From assembly GCA_964358175.1 (NCBI GenBank), contig CAYHOI010000003.1, positions 1 through 50,681 of the forward strand: a stretch of DNA of 50,681 nucleotides. Reading direction: 5' to 3'. The position numbers and the translations under genes were made by a program. The stretch comes from CAYHOI01 sp964358175 (GTDB lineage Bacteria; Margulisbacteria; Riflemargulisbacteria; GWF2-35-9). The notes beneath the pieces are model-generated. The model searched no databases, had not been told where the DNA came from, and saw nothing but the letters and a program-made list of their open reading frames with translations. Positions 43,035 through 50,681 of the stretch are shown one piece after another. Each line of letters opens with the position of its first letter. Position 1 is the first letter of the stretch.

Positions 43035-43672
43035 TATGACAAAAAATGAGGCGTGTGTCTATTTTCAGAATAAATTCCAAGACATTTGACTCGACTAAAT
43101 TGATGAATCAGCATCGCGTTTTCATTAGCAATTGACTCTGAAATGGCAGGAAAATTGTTCACAATAAATCCTAGAACAGGAATTTTCCTTTGCTTAAGGG
43201 CATTGAGGGAAAGAAGACTGTGATTAATGGTTCCAAGTCCGGGTCGAACAACAACAATAACAGTAACAGGAAGTACCTGAATCAAATCGAGCACCATATG
43301 CCGACGAGTAATGGGCACGTAAAGCCCCCCAGCTCCTTCAATGACAATAGAAGTGTACTGGTTCGAAAGCTTCTTCAGATCGGATTGAATTTTGGATAGA
43401 TGAATAATGCGATTTTCTAGCCGTGCCGCTTGAAAGGGAGAGAGGGCTGCCTGAAAGATGTAGCTACAACTTGTGCTGACTTTAAAGGAGGAACCTGTCA
43501 GTTGATTAACAGAGAGGACATCCTCAGAAAGCAAATGACCATTGTTAGGAATTCCACCTGTCTGGATAGGTTTATAATAAAAAGGGTTTTGGTCGGATAA
43601 TTCCTGGATAAGCTGGGCGCAAATGAATGTTTTTCCAACATGGGTATCTGTTCCCGTGACAAAGATGTTCAT
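43034..43672 (-). CDS. bioD: dethiobiotin synthetase
   Basis: BioD closes the ureido ring of dethiobiotin using CO2 and ATP. The P-loop GTDTHVGKT is at 7-15, YKPIQTGG is the substrate lysine motif, and IVIEGAGGLYVPI is the characteristic strand. The 212 residues are complete. Its position between polA and pyrH is unusual; other bio genes are not in the window. It overlaps polA by 4 nt (ATGA). Confidence 0.93.
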   Translation of the reverse strand: MNIFVTGTDTHVGKTFICAQLIQELSDQNPFYYKPIQTGGIPNNGHLLSEDVLSVNQLTGSSFKVSTSCSYIFQAALSPFQAARLENRIIHLSKIQSDLKKLSNQYTSIVIEGAGGLYVPITRRHMVLDLIQVLPVTVIVVVRPGLGTINHSLLSLNALKQRKIPVLGFIVNNFPAISESIANENAMLIHQFSRVKCLGIYSENRHTPHFLS

Positions 43673-46373
43673 TTTGCTTCAAGCCAATTTGATCCAACAC
43701 TGAGATTAATGGTAAGTGGAACGCTCAGTGTAGTAACAGTTTCCATGGTTTCTTTCAGAAGTTGTTTAATGGTATCAACTTCTTTGACAGGCGTTTCAAC
43801 AATTAGCTCATCATGAATTTGAAGAATAAGTTTGGCTTGCAGGGAATCAAGACGTTTGTGAACAGCGAGCATGGCGAGCTTGATAATGTCGGCTGCAGTT
43901 CCCTGAATGGGAGCATTGATGATCATCCGATCAAGTGTTGCTTGCTCCTTTTTGCCAAGATCGTTGTAATTACGAAAGTAGCGTTTGCGACCGAAAAGGG
44001 TAGCGACATAGCCCTGTCTTCGAGCCAGGTCTATGGTCTGGTCAATATAGATTTTGACCTGTGGATACCGCTCAAAATAGAGATGCAAGTAGTTTGCGGC
44101 TTCTTTTTGAGAGATCCCTAATCGTTGAGCCAATCCAAAAGCCTGCATTCCGTATGCTATCCCGAAATTAATTTCTTTGGCTTTGCGACGCATGGTGGGA
44201 GTAACATCTTGGTAAGGAATGGAAAATATTGTAGCTGCAGTTGCAGAATGTATATCTTCATCATTAAGGAACGCCGTCACCAGCCGTTCGTCCCGAGAAA
44301 TATGAGCAAGAATTCTTAGTTCAATTTGTGAATAATCAGCAAGAACCAAAAGATGACCTGGTTTTGCAACAAAAGCTTTTCGGATTTTTTCTCCATCCTC
44401 TGTACGAATGGGGATGTTTTGAAGATTAGGGTCACTACTGCTCAATCGGCCTGTTGCAGCAACGGTGATATTGAGAGAGGTATGAATACGCGACGCAGAA
44501 TCAACCAGCCTTGGAAGGACATCAATGTACGTATTGAGAAGCTTTGAAAGCTGCCGATAATCGATAAGAAGTTTTGCTATGGGATAATCAGTTGATAAAG
44601 CTTCTAAGACGTCAATATTCGTGCTTGCCCCACTTTGTATCTTCTTGACCACAGGAAGCCCCATTTTCTCAAACAAAATGGATGATAATTGTTTGGGCGA
44701 ATTGAGGTTAAACTCGTATCCTGCCAATGAGTATATGTGGCTTTGAAGTATTTCTAACCGTCGATGAAATTCTTTGGAGAGTTCACGTAAATGGTGGCAG
44801 TCAACCTGTATCCCTCTGTGCTCCATGTCGGATAAAATGGGAATAAGAGGCAAATCGATTGAGGTATAAATGTTGAAAAGATTTTCCTCGAGAAGTTGGG
44901 TGGAGAGGTGAGCATAAAGAGGAAGAAGTCCCTCTGCTCGCTGGCCACAAAAAAACCCCGCTCGTTCAGGTGAGAGTTTAGAAAGGGATGCAACCCCTTC
45001 TATCGACAAGAATGATTTTTGTGTTGGCAGATTCCGACCGAAATAGTCTGCAAGGCACTTTTCAATCGAATGAGAGGTTCGATCAGGATTTAATAAATAA
45101 GCCATTAACATGGTGTCTTCAGGTGTCGTCGAGAGCAAGAAATTTGAGCGATAACAAAAAGAAAATAAGTCTTTGGCTTGATGGCAAACCCAATGAATCG
45201 ATGAATGAGAGAACAGGGGTTTTAGGAGTGTCAAAGAGATTGATGTTTCTGCTGGCACATCAAACATGGGCCCCAGCGGAGACGGCGATTGAAGGACAAG
45301 ATAATAGGCCGTTCCAATTTCCCAGGAAAGTGCGATTCCGAGAAGTTGATCGTTTTCTAACGCAAGAAAACAAGCAACGACAGACGTGGTCGGAAGATGC
45401 GCGAATAGCGTTTTCAAGGCGACGGAGTCTTTAACAAGATGGATCGTAATTTCTCTTTCGTCGGTTGAAGGGGTAATGGTTTCCTGGGAGGGGAGCGCAT
45501 GAAGTCGTTTCAATAGACTCGTTAGTTCATATTGTTCCAAGAAACGACCGGCATCACTTGAGCGAAGCGAAAGAGGTGCAAAGGAAATGCTGAGGGGAAC
45601 GGCGCAGTAAATGGTTGCTAGTTGTTGGCTAAGGAAGGCGTTTTTTCTATCTTGAATAAGTTTTTGACGAAGAGAAGCGGAGGAAACTTGATCAAGATGA
45701 TCATAGAGGTTGTTAAGTGTGCCAAATTCGGCCAGAAGCTTAAGGGCAGTTTTATCTCCTACGCCCAGCACACCAGGGATATTATCAGAGGGATCTCCTT
45801 TTAGTGCCTTGAAATCAATGACCTGTGAGGGATCAAGTTCAAAGGTGTTTTTGATATTTTCGTGTGTAATGACTTCGACATCAGCGACCCCTCTTCGGGG
45901 AAGAATAAGAAAGGTTTGGGAATCAATTAATTGGAGAACATCTTTATCCCCCGTTAGAATGTAGCTGTGAATGGTGGGGATCTGATGTTTTGCCAGATGA
46001 GTTAAGGTTCCGATAACATCATCGGCTTCAAATCCGGGTTCCTCAAGCAACGAAACGCCGATAACCCGAACAAATTCTTTAATAAGAGGTAGCTGGCTAT
46101 GCAAGGCATCCGGCATTTTTTCGCGGTGAGCTTTATAGTCGGGATAAATATTGTGTCGAAAAGTCGGANNNNNNNNNNAGTCGGAGAGGGGGGGTCGAAG
46201 GCGACAAAAATGTAATCAGGCTTTTCTAGGGAGATTGCCTTCAGCAACATTGAGATAAATCCGAAAAGGGCGTTCGTTGGAAGTCCAGCGCGAGTTGTAA
46301 GATGGGGAACAGCAAAAAAAGCTCTGTAGGCTAGATTGTGCCCATCAACAACCAGAAGTTTCTTTAGGCTAAT
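43669..46373 (-). CDS. polA: DNA polymerase I, start at ATT, split by a spurious gap
   Basis: After removing the N gap and a 7-nt duplicated flank the gene is one frame of 895 residues, a normal Pol I length. The N-terminal 5' nuclease begins LKKLLVVDGHNLAYRAFFAV with DDVIGTLTHLA further on; the polymerase shows DYSQIELRILAHIS, RRKAKEINFGIAYGM and QIHDELIVE. The middle 3'-5' exonuclease domain has lost the DxE motif and the last YxxxD, so proofreading is probably absent. The only start that keeps the family N-terminus is ATT at 46373-46371, with GGAG 7 nt upstream; TAA lies just before it in frame. The start overlaps the tautomerase gene by 10 nt. Confidence 0.92.
46169..46178. other. scaffold gap of 10 N inside polA
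   Basis: The gap is flanked on both sides by the same AGTCGGA (46162-46168 and 46179-46185). Collapsing one copy and the Ns restores polA exactly: DPPSPT continues as FRHNIYPDYKAHREKMPD. Confidence 0.9.
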
Positions 46374-46543
46374 AACTTATCTCCAACGGCCCAATTCTCT
46401 CGCTCAACTTCATCAAAAACAATGTAGGTTGCATCACGTGGTTTCTTGGCGACGCGCTCTAAACTGCTTGCGATATCCCTGGCAATTTCTTCGCGTTGGG
46501 ACTTGGTGAGCTTTCCGGCAACTTTTACATTCACATAAGGCAT
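46364..46543 (-). CDS. 4-oxalocrotonate tautomerase family protein
   Basis: The 59-residue protein is a complete 4-OT subunit: MPYVNVKVAGKLTKSQREEI with the catalytic Pro2, then RDATYIVFDEVERENWAVGD and a KLLA end. Such tautomerases form hexamers; the physiological substrate is often unknown. AAAGGAGGG precedes the ATG. It heads the polA operon, and its last 10 nt overlap the polA ATT start. Confidence 0.9.
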   Translation of the reverse strand: MPYVNVKVAGKLTKSQREEIARDIASSLERVAKKPRDATYIVFDEVERENWAVGDKLLA

Positions 46544-46565
46544 AAATTACCCTCCTTTTGACTCC

Positions 46566-46571
46566 ATTATA
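46566..46571 (-). promoter_or_regulatory. -10 box of the tautomerase-polA operon
   Basis: TATAAT reads leftward at 46571-46566, 22 nt before the ATG, leaving a short leader with AAAGGAGGG. The -35 is not clear. Confidence 0.5.
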
Positions 46572-46613
46572 TACATAAAGTGCTCAGAGCCACAGCGGAT
46601 CTTTTCAAATTGG

Positions 46614-46642
46614 TTGTAAACATGAAGAAGTTGGAATAAGAT
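46614..46642 (+). promoter_or_regulatory. promoter of the PfkB kinase gene
   Basis: TTGTAA (46614-46619) and TAAGAT (46637-46642) are 17 bp apart. It is divergent from the tautomerase-polA operon. Confidence 0.5.
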
Positions 46643-46693
46643 GATCCACGAAAGTACGGTTACCGCAAAAGTGTTTTGAAAGAAAGGAATGAA

Positions 46694-47593
46694 ATGAGCA
46701 TATCAATCGTCGGTTCGGTTGCGTTTGACACCTTACACTCACCAGAGGGTACAAAGGAGAAAATTCTGGGCGGATCTGCTGTATACGCAGCGATCGCAGC
46801 AAGTTATTTTACTTTCCCTGCGGTGATCGGCGTGGTCGGGGAAGACTTCCACGCTGAGAAACTGGAGCTTCTTCAAGCAAGAAATATTGACATTTTAGAT
46901 ATTCAAAACAAGTCAGGCAAAACATTTCATTGGACAGGGAGCTATTTGGAAGATATTAACTCGGCAAAAACGGTGAGTACCGAGATTGGTGTGTTGGGGG
47001 ATTTTCATCCGATTCTAAACGAAAAAAATGCAGAAAGAAAAATTCTTTTTTTAGCCAATAATGACCCAACAGCACAACTTGAGGCTGTGCTTCAGTCTAA
47101 CAGCGAATGGATTGCAATGGATACGATGAATTTGTGGATTACCCTTAAAAGAGAAGAAGTCATTCGAGTGGCACAAAAGGTGCAATTCTTGTTTATTAAT
47201 GATGCCGAACTGCGTATGTTAGCGAATCATTACAATCTAATCCAAGCCGCAAAGGCAGTTTTTGAAGAGGTACCCTCATTAAAGTATCTTATCTTGAAAA
47301 GAGGAGAGCATGGTGCATCGCTTTTTACAAAGGATGACTATTTTACAATAGGAGCATTTCCCTTAGAGCTGGTAAAAGATCCTACAGGGGCTGGCGATTC
47401 TTTTGCTGGGAGTTTTCTTGGGCACTTAGCAGACAAGGAAATTACGATGGAGAGCCTCAAGGAGGCACTGTTGCTTGGAACGGTTACCTCATCCTTCACA
47501 GTCGAGGAATTTGGCCCTGAGAGGTTGCTCGAGATCTCTCGAGAGCAGATTGAATCACGAAAAGAACAGCTTATAAAATACCTGTCGGTGTAA
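46694..47593 (+). CDS. PfkB family kinase, possible adenosine kinase
   Basis: The 299-residue ribokinase-fold protein has the N-terminal GGSAVYAA motif (27-34) and the C-terminal DPTGAGDSFAG (229-239) with catalytic Asp235. The gene directly precedes ahcY on the same strand, 38 nt apart. As AhcY releases adenosine, an adenosine kinase role (adenosine to AMP) is a sensible inference, but related sugar kinases cannot be excluded from sequence. ATG 46694 has AAAGGAA upstream. Confidence 0.85.
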   Translation: MSISIVGSVAFDTLHSPEGTKEKILGGSAVYAAIAASYFTFPAVIGVVGEDFHAEKLELLQARNIDILDIQNKSGKTFHWTGSYLEDINSAKTVSTEIGVLGDFHPILNEKNAERKILFLANNDPTAQLEAVLQSNSEWIAMDTMNLWITLKREEVIRVAQKVQFLFINDAELRMLANHYNLIQAAKAVFEEVPSLKYLILKRGEHGASLFTKDDYFTIGAFPLELVKDPTGAGDSFAGSFLGHLADKEITMESLKEALLLGTVTSSFTVEEFGPERLLEISREQIESRKEQLIKYLSV

Positions 47594-47599
47594 TATAAT
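47594..47599 (+). promoter_or_regulatory. -10 box before ahcY
   Basis: TATAAT (47594-47599) begins right after the kinase stop; AAAGGAG at 47620-47626 is the ribosome site. The -35 (TTATAA) is weak. Confidence 0.45.
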
Positions 47600-47631
47600 T
47601 CGCCTGGAAATTCAAAACAAAGGAGAAAAGA

Positions 47632-49020
47632 ATGGACTATAAAGTAGCAGATATGGCACTTGCTGATTGGGGCAGAAAAGAAATTGCGATTGCGCAAACA
47701 GAAATGCCAGGACTTATGGCGATACAAGAAGAATTTGCCAAGAGTCAACCGCTGAAAGGTGCGAGGATTGCGGGATCCCTGCACATGACCATACAAACGG
47801 CAGTGCTGATTGAGACATTGAAGGAGCTTGGTGCAGATGTTCGTTGGGCGAGCTGTAATATATTTTCAACCCAGGATCATGCGGCGGCCGCCATCGCAAA
47901 GAGCGGAACCCCGGTTTTCGCCTACAAGGGTGAGAGCTTGGAGGATTACTGGGAGTACACGCACAGAATATTTGATTGGGATGATGGGGGCACACCCAAT
48001 ATGATTTTAGACGACGGGGGTGATGCAACGCTTCTTCTTCATCTTGGTGAACGAGCCGAGAGGGACGCTTCTATACTAGAGAACCCAAACTCTGATGAGG
48101 AGCGAGTTTTGTTTGCAACGATGAAAAAGCAACTTGCGAATAAACCAGGTTGGTATAAAAAAAATCTTGAAGCGATCAAAGGGGTTACGGAAGAGACCAC
48201 CACGGGAGTTCATCGGCTGTACCAAATGCACGCAAAGGGAGAGCTACGTTTCCCAGCGATAAATGTGAATGATTCTGTTACCAAGTCTAAATTTGATAAT
48301 CTCTATGGATGCAGAGAATCTCTGGTGGATGGAATCAAGCGTGCCACTGATGTAATGATTGCCGGAAAAGTTGCGCTGATTTGTGGATATGGTGATGTCG
48401 GAAAGGGATGTGCTCAGGCGTTACGAGGATTATCAGCCCAAGTTTGGGTAACGGAAATCGATCCGATTTGTGCATTGCAGGCCGCGATGGAAGGATTTCG
48501 GGTAGTTACAATGGAGTATGCTGCAGATAAAGCAGATATTTTTGTAACGGCAACAGGAAATTATCATGTGATAGGGCATGACCATATGGCAAGGATGAAA
48601 AATCAAGCCATTGTCTGCAACATAGGCCATTTTGATAATGAAATCGATATTGCATCACTTGAAAAATATGCCTGGGAGGAAATAAAACCTCAGGTCGATC
48701 ATGTGATTTTTCCCAACGGAAAACGAATTATTCTGCTTGCAAAAGGCCGACTCGTAAATTTGGGATGTGCAACAGGGCACCCCTCTTACGTCATGAGTTC
48801 CTCTTTTGCGAATCAAGTTCTTGCCCAGATTGAACTATGGACGCGTACAGCTCAGTATCCGATCGGCGTGTACACACTCCCAAAGCATCTTGACGAGCAT
48901 GTTGCACGACTTCAGTTAACACGTTTGAATGCAGTATTGACTGAGCTTTCGATGAAGCAAGCGGACTACATTGGAGTTCCCGTTGGTGGGCCATACAAAG
49001 CTGACCATTACCGATACTAG
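47632..49020 (+). CDS. ahcY: S-adenosylhomocysteine hydrolase
   Basis: AhcY reversibly splits SAH to homocysteine and adenosine, relieving inhibition of methyltransferases. The 462-residue protein shows GSLHMTIQTAVLIETLKELG, the NAD motif CGYGDVGKGCAQALRG (251-266), GNYHVIGHDHMARMKNQAIV and the conserved tail GPYKADHYRY. It contains the about 40-residue insert (roughly 145-185) typical of many bacterial forms. Confidence 0.98.
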   Translation: MDYKVADMALADWGRKEIAIAQTEMPGLMAIQEEFAKSQPLKGARIAGSLHMTIQTAVLIETLKELGADVRWASCNIFSTQDHAAAAIAKSGTPVFAYKGESLEDYWEYTHRIFDWDDGGTPNMILDDGGDATLLLHLGERAERDASILENPNSDEERVLFATMKKQLANKPGWYKKNLEAIKGVTEETTTGVHRLYQMHAKGELRFPAINVNDSVTKSKFDNLYGCRESLVDGIKRATDVMIAGKVALICGYGDVGKGCAQALRGLSAQVWVTEIDPICALQAAMEGFRVVTMEYAADKADIFVTATGNYHVIGHDHMARMKNQAIVCNIGHFDNEIDIASLEKYAWEEIKPQVDHVIFPNGKRIILLAKGRLVNLGCATGHPSYVMSSSFANQVLAQIELWTRTAQYPIGVYTLPKHLDEHVARLQLTRLNAVLTELSMKQADYIGVPVGGPYKADHYRY

Positions 49021-49032
49021 CCAAACACGCAG

Positions 49033-50289
49033 ATGAAAGTCTATTTGTTGACCTTGGGCTGTAAGGTCAACCAACATGAGAGCCGTCTAGCTAAGGAACA
49101 GCTTCTTTCGTACGGGCATGAGGTAACAAAAAGCTTGGGGGATGCAGGACTCATCCTTGTTAACACCTGTTCTGTCACACACATTGCAGACCGTAAAAGC
49201 CGACAAATGATTAGTCGTGCAAGAAATGCCAATACATACGCAAAGTTAATTATTACAGGCTGTATGCCTGAAAACGATGAGGTTGAGACCCCGCAAATCG
49301 AGGGTGCTCAAATCGTATACAAAAAGGATCTCCCGGAATTTCTTAAAGCATATCAGCTGTCAGAAGGCAGGGAAGATGTTCCATGGGGATTACCAGAGGA
49401 GCGTGTTCGCAGAACCTTATTGGTGCAAAATGGATGCAAACAATTTTGTAGCTATTGTAAAATTCCCTACCTTCGGCTGGATCACTATTGCGTTCCTGTG
49501 TCGCAAATATTGGTCGAGGCAAGAAAAAGCCTGGAGAGTGGCGTTAAGGAGTTTGTATTAACAGGGATCAACCTAGGAACATATGATGATCACGGCCAAC
49601 ATTTTACAGACTTGTTGTGTCGGATTATGGAAATTCTGGGAAGCTTTAGGGTTCGGCTGGGTTCTATTGAGCCTAATCTGGTAACCGAGGAGCTTCTTGA
49701 GCTGTTGGAAAAACAGACAAGGTTGGTTCCCCACTTACACATTCCCTTACAGGGCTCTACAGATCGACTCCTGAGCATGATGAATCGTCGATATAGCCTC
49801 ATGGACTACCTTGCGCTATTAGAGCGTATTCGGGCATTGTCGAGACGAGTGCTGGTAACCACAGACCTCATTATTGGCTTTCCTTCAGAAACGGATGAAG
49901 AATTTTCACAAACCAGGAAGCTCGTTGAAAGCGGATGCTTTCTCGATGTTCATGTTTTTCCGTTTTCACCAAGAAAGGGCACCGTCGCCTATGGATTGCC
50001 TGGCAGGGTTTCTCCTGAGGTTCAAAGGGAAAGGGTTCGCATAGCCATGCAGGCGGTCAAGGAAGCCAAGGTTAAGATGCTTGAGGAGCTAATAGGAACC
50101 GAGATGACCTTGCTTACAGAAGAAGGAAAACAGGGATATGTTTATGGTTTTTCAGAACAATACATCAAAGTGAGAATTCCGCAGGAGCCTACGGTTCAGC
50201 TAAATCAATTTGTGAAAGTTATTCCAAGGAGCGTCTTTCGCGGTGGGAATCAGGTAGGCCTAGAGGCAAGCTTGTCGACCACCCCCTAA
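49033..50289 (+). CDS. mtaB: tRNA N6-threonylcarbamoyladenosine (t6A37) methylthiotransferase MtaB
   Basis: MtaB converts t6A37 to ms2t6A. The UPF0004 domain binds one 4Fe-4S cluster through Cys10, Cys46 and Cys77; the radical SAM cluster is CKQFCSYC (Cys135, 139, 142). LHIPLQGSTDRLLSMMNRRY and TTDLIIGFPSETDEEF are MiaB-family motifs; MtaB is preferred over MiaB for the LTLGCKVNQHES start. The C-terminal TRAM part is short. It begins 12 nt after ahcY with no ribosome site. Confidence 0.94.
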   Translation: MKVYLLTLGCKVNQHESRLAKEQLLSYGHEVTKSLGDAGLILVNTCSVTHIADRKSRQMISRARNANTYAKLIITGCMPENDEVETPQIEGAQIVYKKDLPEFLKAYQLSEGREDVPWGLPEERVRRTLLVQNGCKQFCSYCKIPYLRLDHYCVPVSQILVEARKSLESGVKEFVLTGINLGTYDDHGQHFTDLLCRIMEILGSFRVRLGSIEPNLVTEELLELLEKQTRLVPHLHIPLQGSTDRLLSMMNRRYSLMDYLALLERIRALSRRVLVTTDLIIGFPSETDEEFSQTRKLVESGCFLDVHVFPFSPRKGTVAYGLPGRVSPEVQRERVRIAMQAVKEAKVKMLEELIGTEMTLLTEEGKQGYVYGFSEQYIKVRIPQEPTVQLNQFVKVIPRSVFRGGNQVGLEASLSTTP

Positions 50290-50301
50290 GTACGTTAAAC
50301 T
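50272..50301 (+). promoter_or_regulatory. promoter of the interrupted tRNA-Ser
   Basis: TTGTCG (50272-50277) and TAAACT (50296-50301) are 18 bp apart and point to a start about at the tRNA 5' end (50309). Confidence 0.4.
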
Positions 50302-50308
50302 GCGCAAC

Positions 50309-50329
50309 GGAGAGGTGTCAGAGTGGTCT
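50309..50329 (+). pseudogene. tRNA-Ser 5' end, interrupted
   Basis: GGAGAGGTGTCAGAGTGGTC is the normal 5' acceptor strand and D-arm start of a bacterial tRNA-Ser. After about 21 nt the sequence leaves the tRNA pattern: no anticodon arm, long variable arm, TTCGA loop or CCTCTCC strand follows within the window. The gene is either broken by an insertion or misassembled. Confidence 0.6.
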
Positions 50330-50341
50330 CCACCCGAGGCG

Positions 50342-50407
50342 GATCTGCGAGATCGTGCCTGTCTCTCAGCCTGAGGCTGACTCGCCTTGGGCGAGGAAAA
50401 CAGGCAC
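50342..50407. repeat. structured palindromic segment (three-way junction)
   Basis: Nested perfect stems occur in order: GATCT/AGATC (50342-50346 with 50350-50354); then GTGCCTGT/ACAGGCAC (50355-50362 with 50400-50407) enclosing TCAGCC/GGCTGA (50366-50371 with 50375-50380) and CTCGCC/GGCGAG (50381-50386 with 50390-50395). All loops are three bases. Confidence 0.65.
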
Positions 50408-50414
50408 CTAAATA

Positions 50415-50681
50415 GAGCCTGTCCCAAAGCAGAAACTTCAACCCTGACAAGGGTTGGCGAGCGGACGTGACAAAAAATAATAACATGGAAACCATATAAA
50501 GTTAAAAAAAGACACGTTATAATTCTTGCAGAGCTTAAACAACAAGAAAGGTAACGTGTCTAAATGAACAAAAAACTTGTACCATTGCAGTTAAGATTTC
50601 GTCAAGAACTTCCGAATATAAAAGGCAACCGATGAGTTTCTGGGGGGTGGCGGTTTACGGTTTACGATGAATTTGGCAACA
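50415..50681 (+). mobile_element. probable insertion-sequence end, truncated by the window
   Basis: GAGCCTGTCCCAAAGC (50415-50430) resembles terminal repeats of several IS families (GAGGCTGTCCCAAA type). Inside are a 10-bp inverted repeat AGACACGTTA/TAACGTGTCT (50510-50519, 50552-50561) with a TATAAT (50518-50523) between, and a short start-like frame. No transposase domain is readable, so the family is not assigned. Confidence 0.4.
50564..50635 (+). pseudogene. short or broken transposase-like N-terminus
   Basis: An ATG preceded by AAGAAAGG opens 23 codons (MNKKLVPLQLRFRQELPNIK then GNR) and stops. The ELPNIKGN ending looks like the start of a longer protein cut by a frameshift, perhaps a transposase. 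The remaining 46 bases to the window end give no clear continuation. Confidence 0.35.

Noticed and set aside
1..50681. CRISPR arrays, rRNA genes, riboswitches
   Set aside because: No regularly spaced direct repeats, no rRNA signatures, and no recognisable riboswitch cores (including before thiG, ahcY or feoA) were seen.

Overview
The window is a gene-dense, moderately AT-rich bacterial chromosome segment around the replication origin. The order dnaA-dnaN-recF-dciA-gyrB-gyrA and a parA-parB-rsmG cluster with two perfect parS sites mark it as origin-proximal. The rpsP-khpA-ylqD-rimM-trmD-rplS-lepB block, the long gyrB with a proteobacterial-type C-terminal insert, a type IV pilin and many GTG, TTG and possibly ATT starts suggest an uncultured Gram-negative-type lineage. 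YlqD is mostly known from Firmicutes and the Cyanobacteria/Margulisbacteria side, so a Margulisbacteria-like origin is a low-confidence guess. The sequence looks like an assembled scaffold: it starts inside a tRNA-Arg, contains a 10-N gap, and ends inside an insertion-like element that interrupts a tRNA-Ser.

Layout: 1-3682 holds tRNA-Arg(ACG) and a plus-strand ribosomal and tRNA-modification operon ending in lepB. 3789-6030 is feoAB on the minus strand. 6109-6632 holds a 25-residue Lys/Ala-rich peptide gene and a repeat element. 6633-17062 is the minus-strand ychF, gyrA, gyrB, dciA, recF, dnaN, dnaA block, with candidate origin DNA on both sides of dnaA. 17213-19160 is accessory: a small membrane/zinc-ribbon pair and a WYL regulator fused to an rmuC remnant. 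19157-24235 is rsmG-parA-parB-dus-thiG-thiH (minus). nadE and mnmG converge at 26253. A plus-strand U32-lepA-hemW operon runs from 28227 to 32339. 32497-37994 is a mixed accessory stretch with a pilin, two unknown helical proteins, cmk, a phosphoribosyltransferase, a glycosyltransferase, a glutamine amidotransferase and a winged-helix protein, with two more copies of the repeat. 38013-46543 is one long minus-strand operon: a 4-OT tautomerase, polA, bioD, pyrH, frr, uppS, cdsA, dxr and dprA. 46694-50289 carries a PfkB kinase, ahcY and mtaB.

Most genes are housekeeping: replication initiation and segregation, translation factors and tRNA/rRNA modification, isoprenoid and phospholipid synthesis, SAH recycling, NAD and thiazole synthesis. 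The less ordinary signals are these. At least six genes have a -10 box only 6-8 nt before the start codon and no Shine-Dalgarno, which implies leaderless mRNAs. Two genes, polA and pyrH, have an in-frame ATT with a GGAG core exactly 7 nt upstream. A three-copy palindromic repeat family with TATACT/AGTATA ends shows compensatory stem changes. There are several tiny genes, and a regulator-RmuC chimera. No CRISPR array or rRNA was seen.
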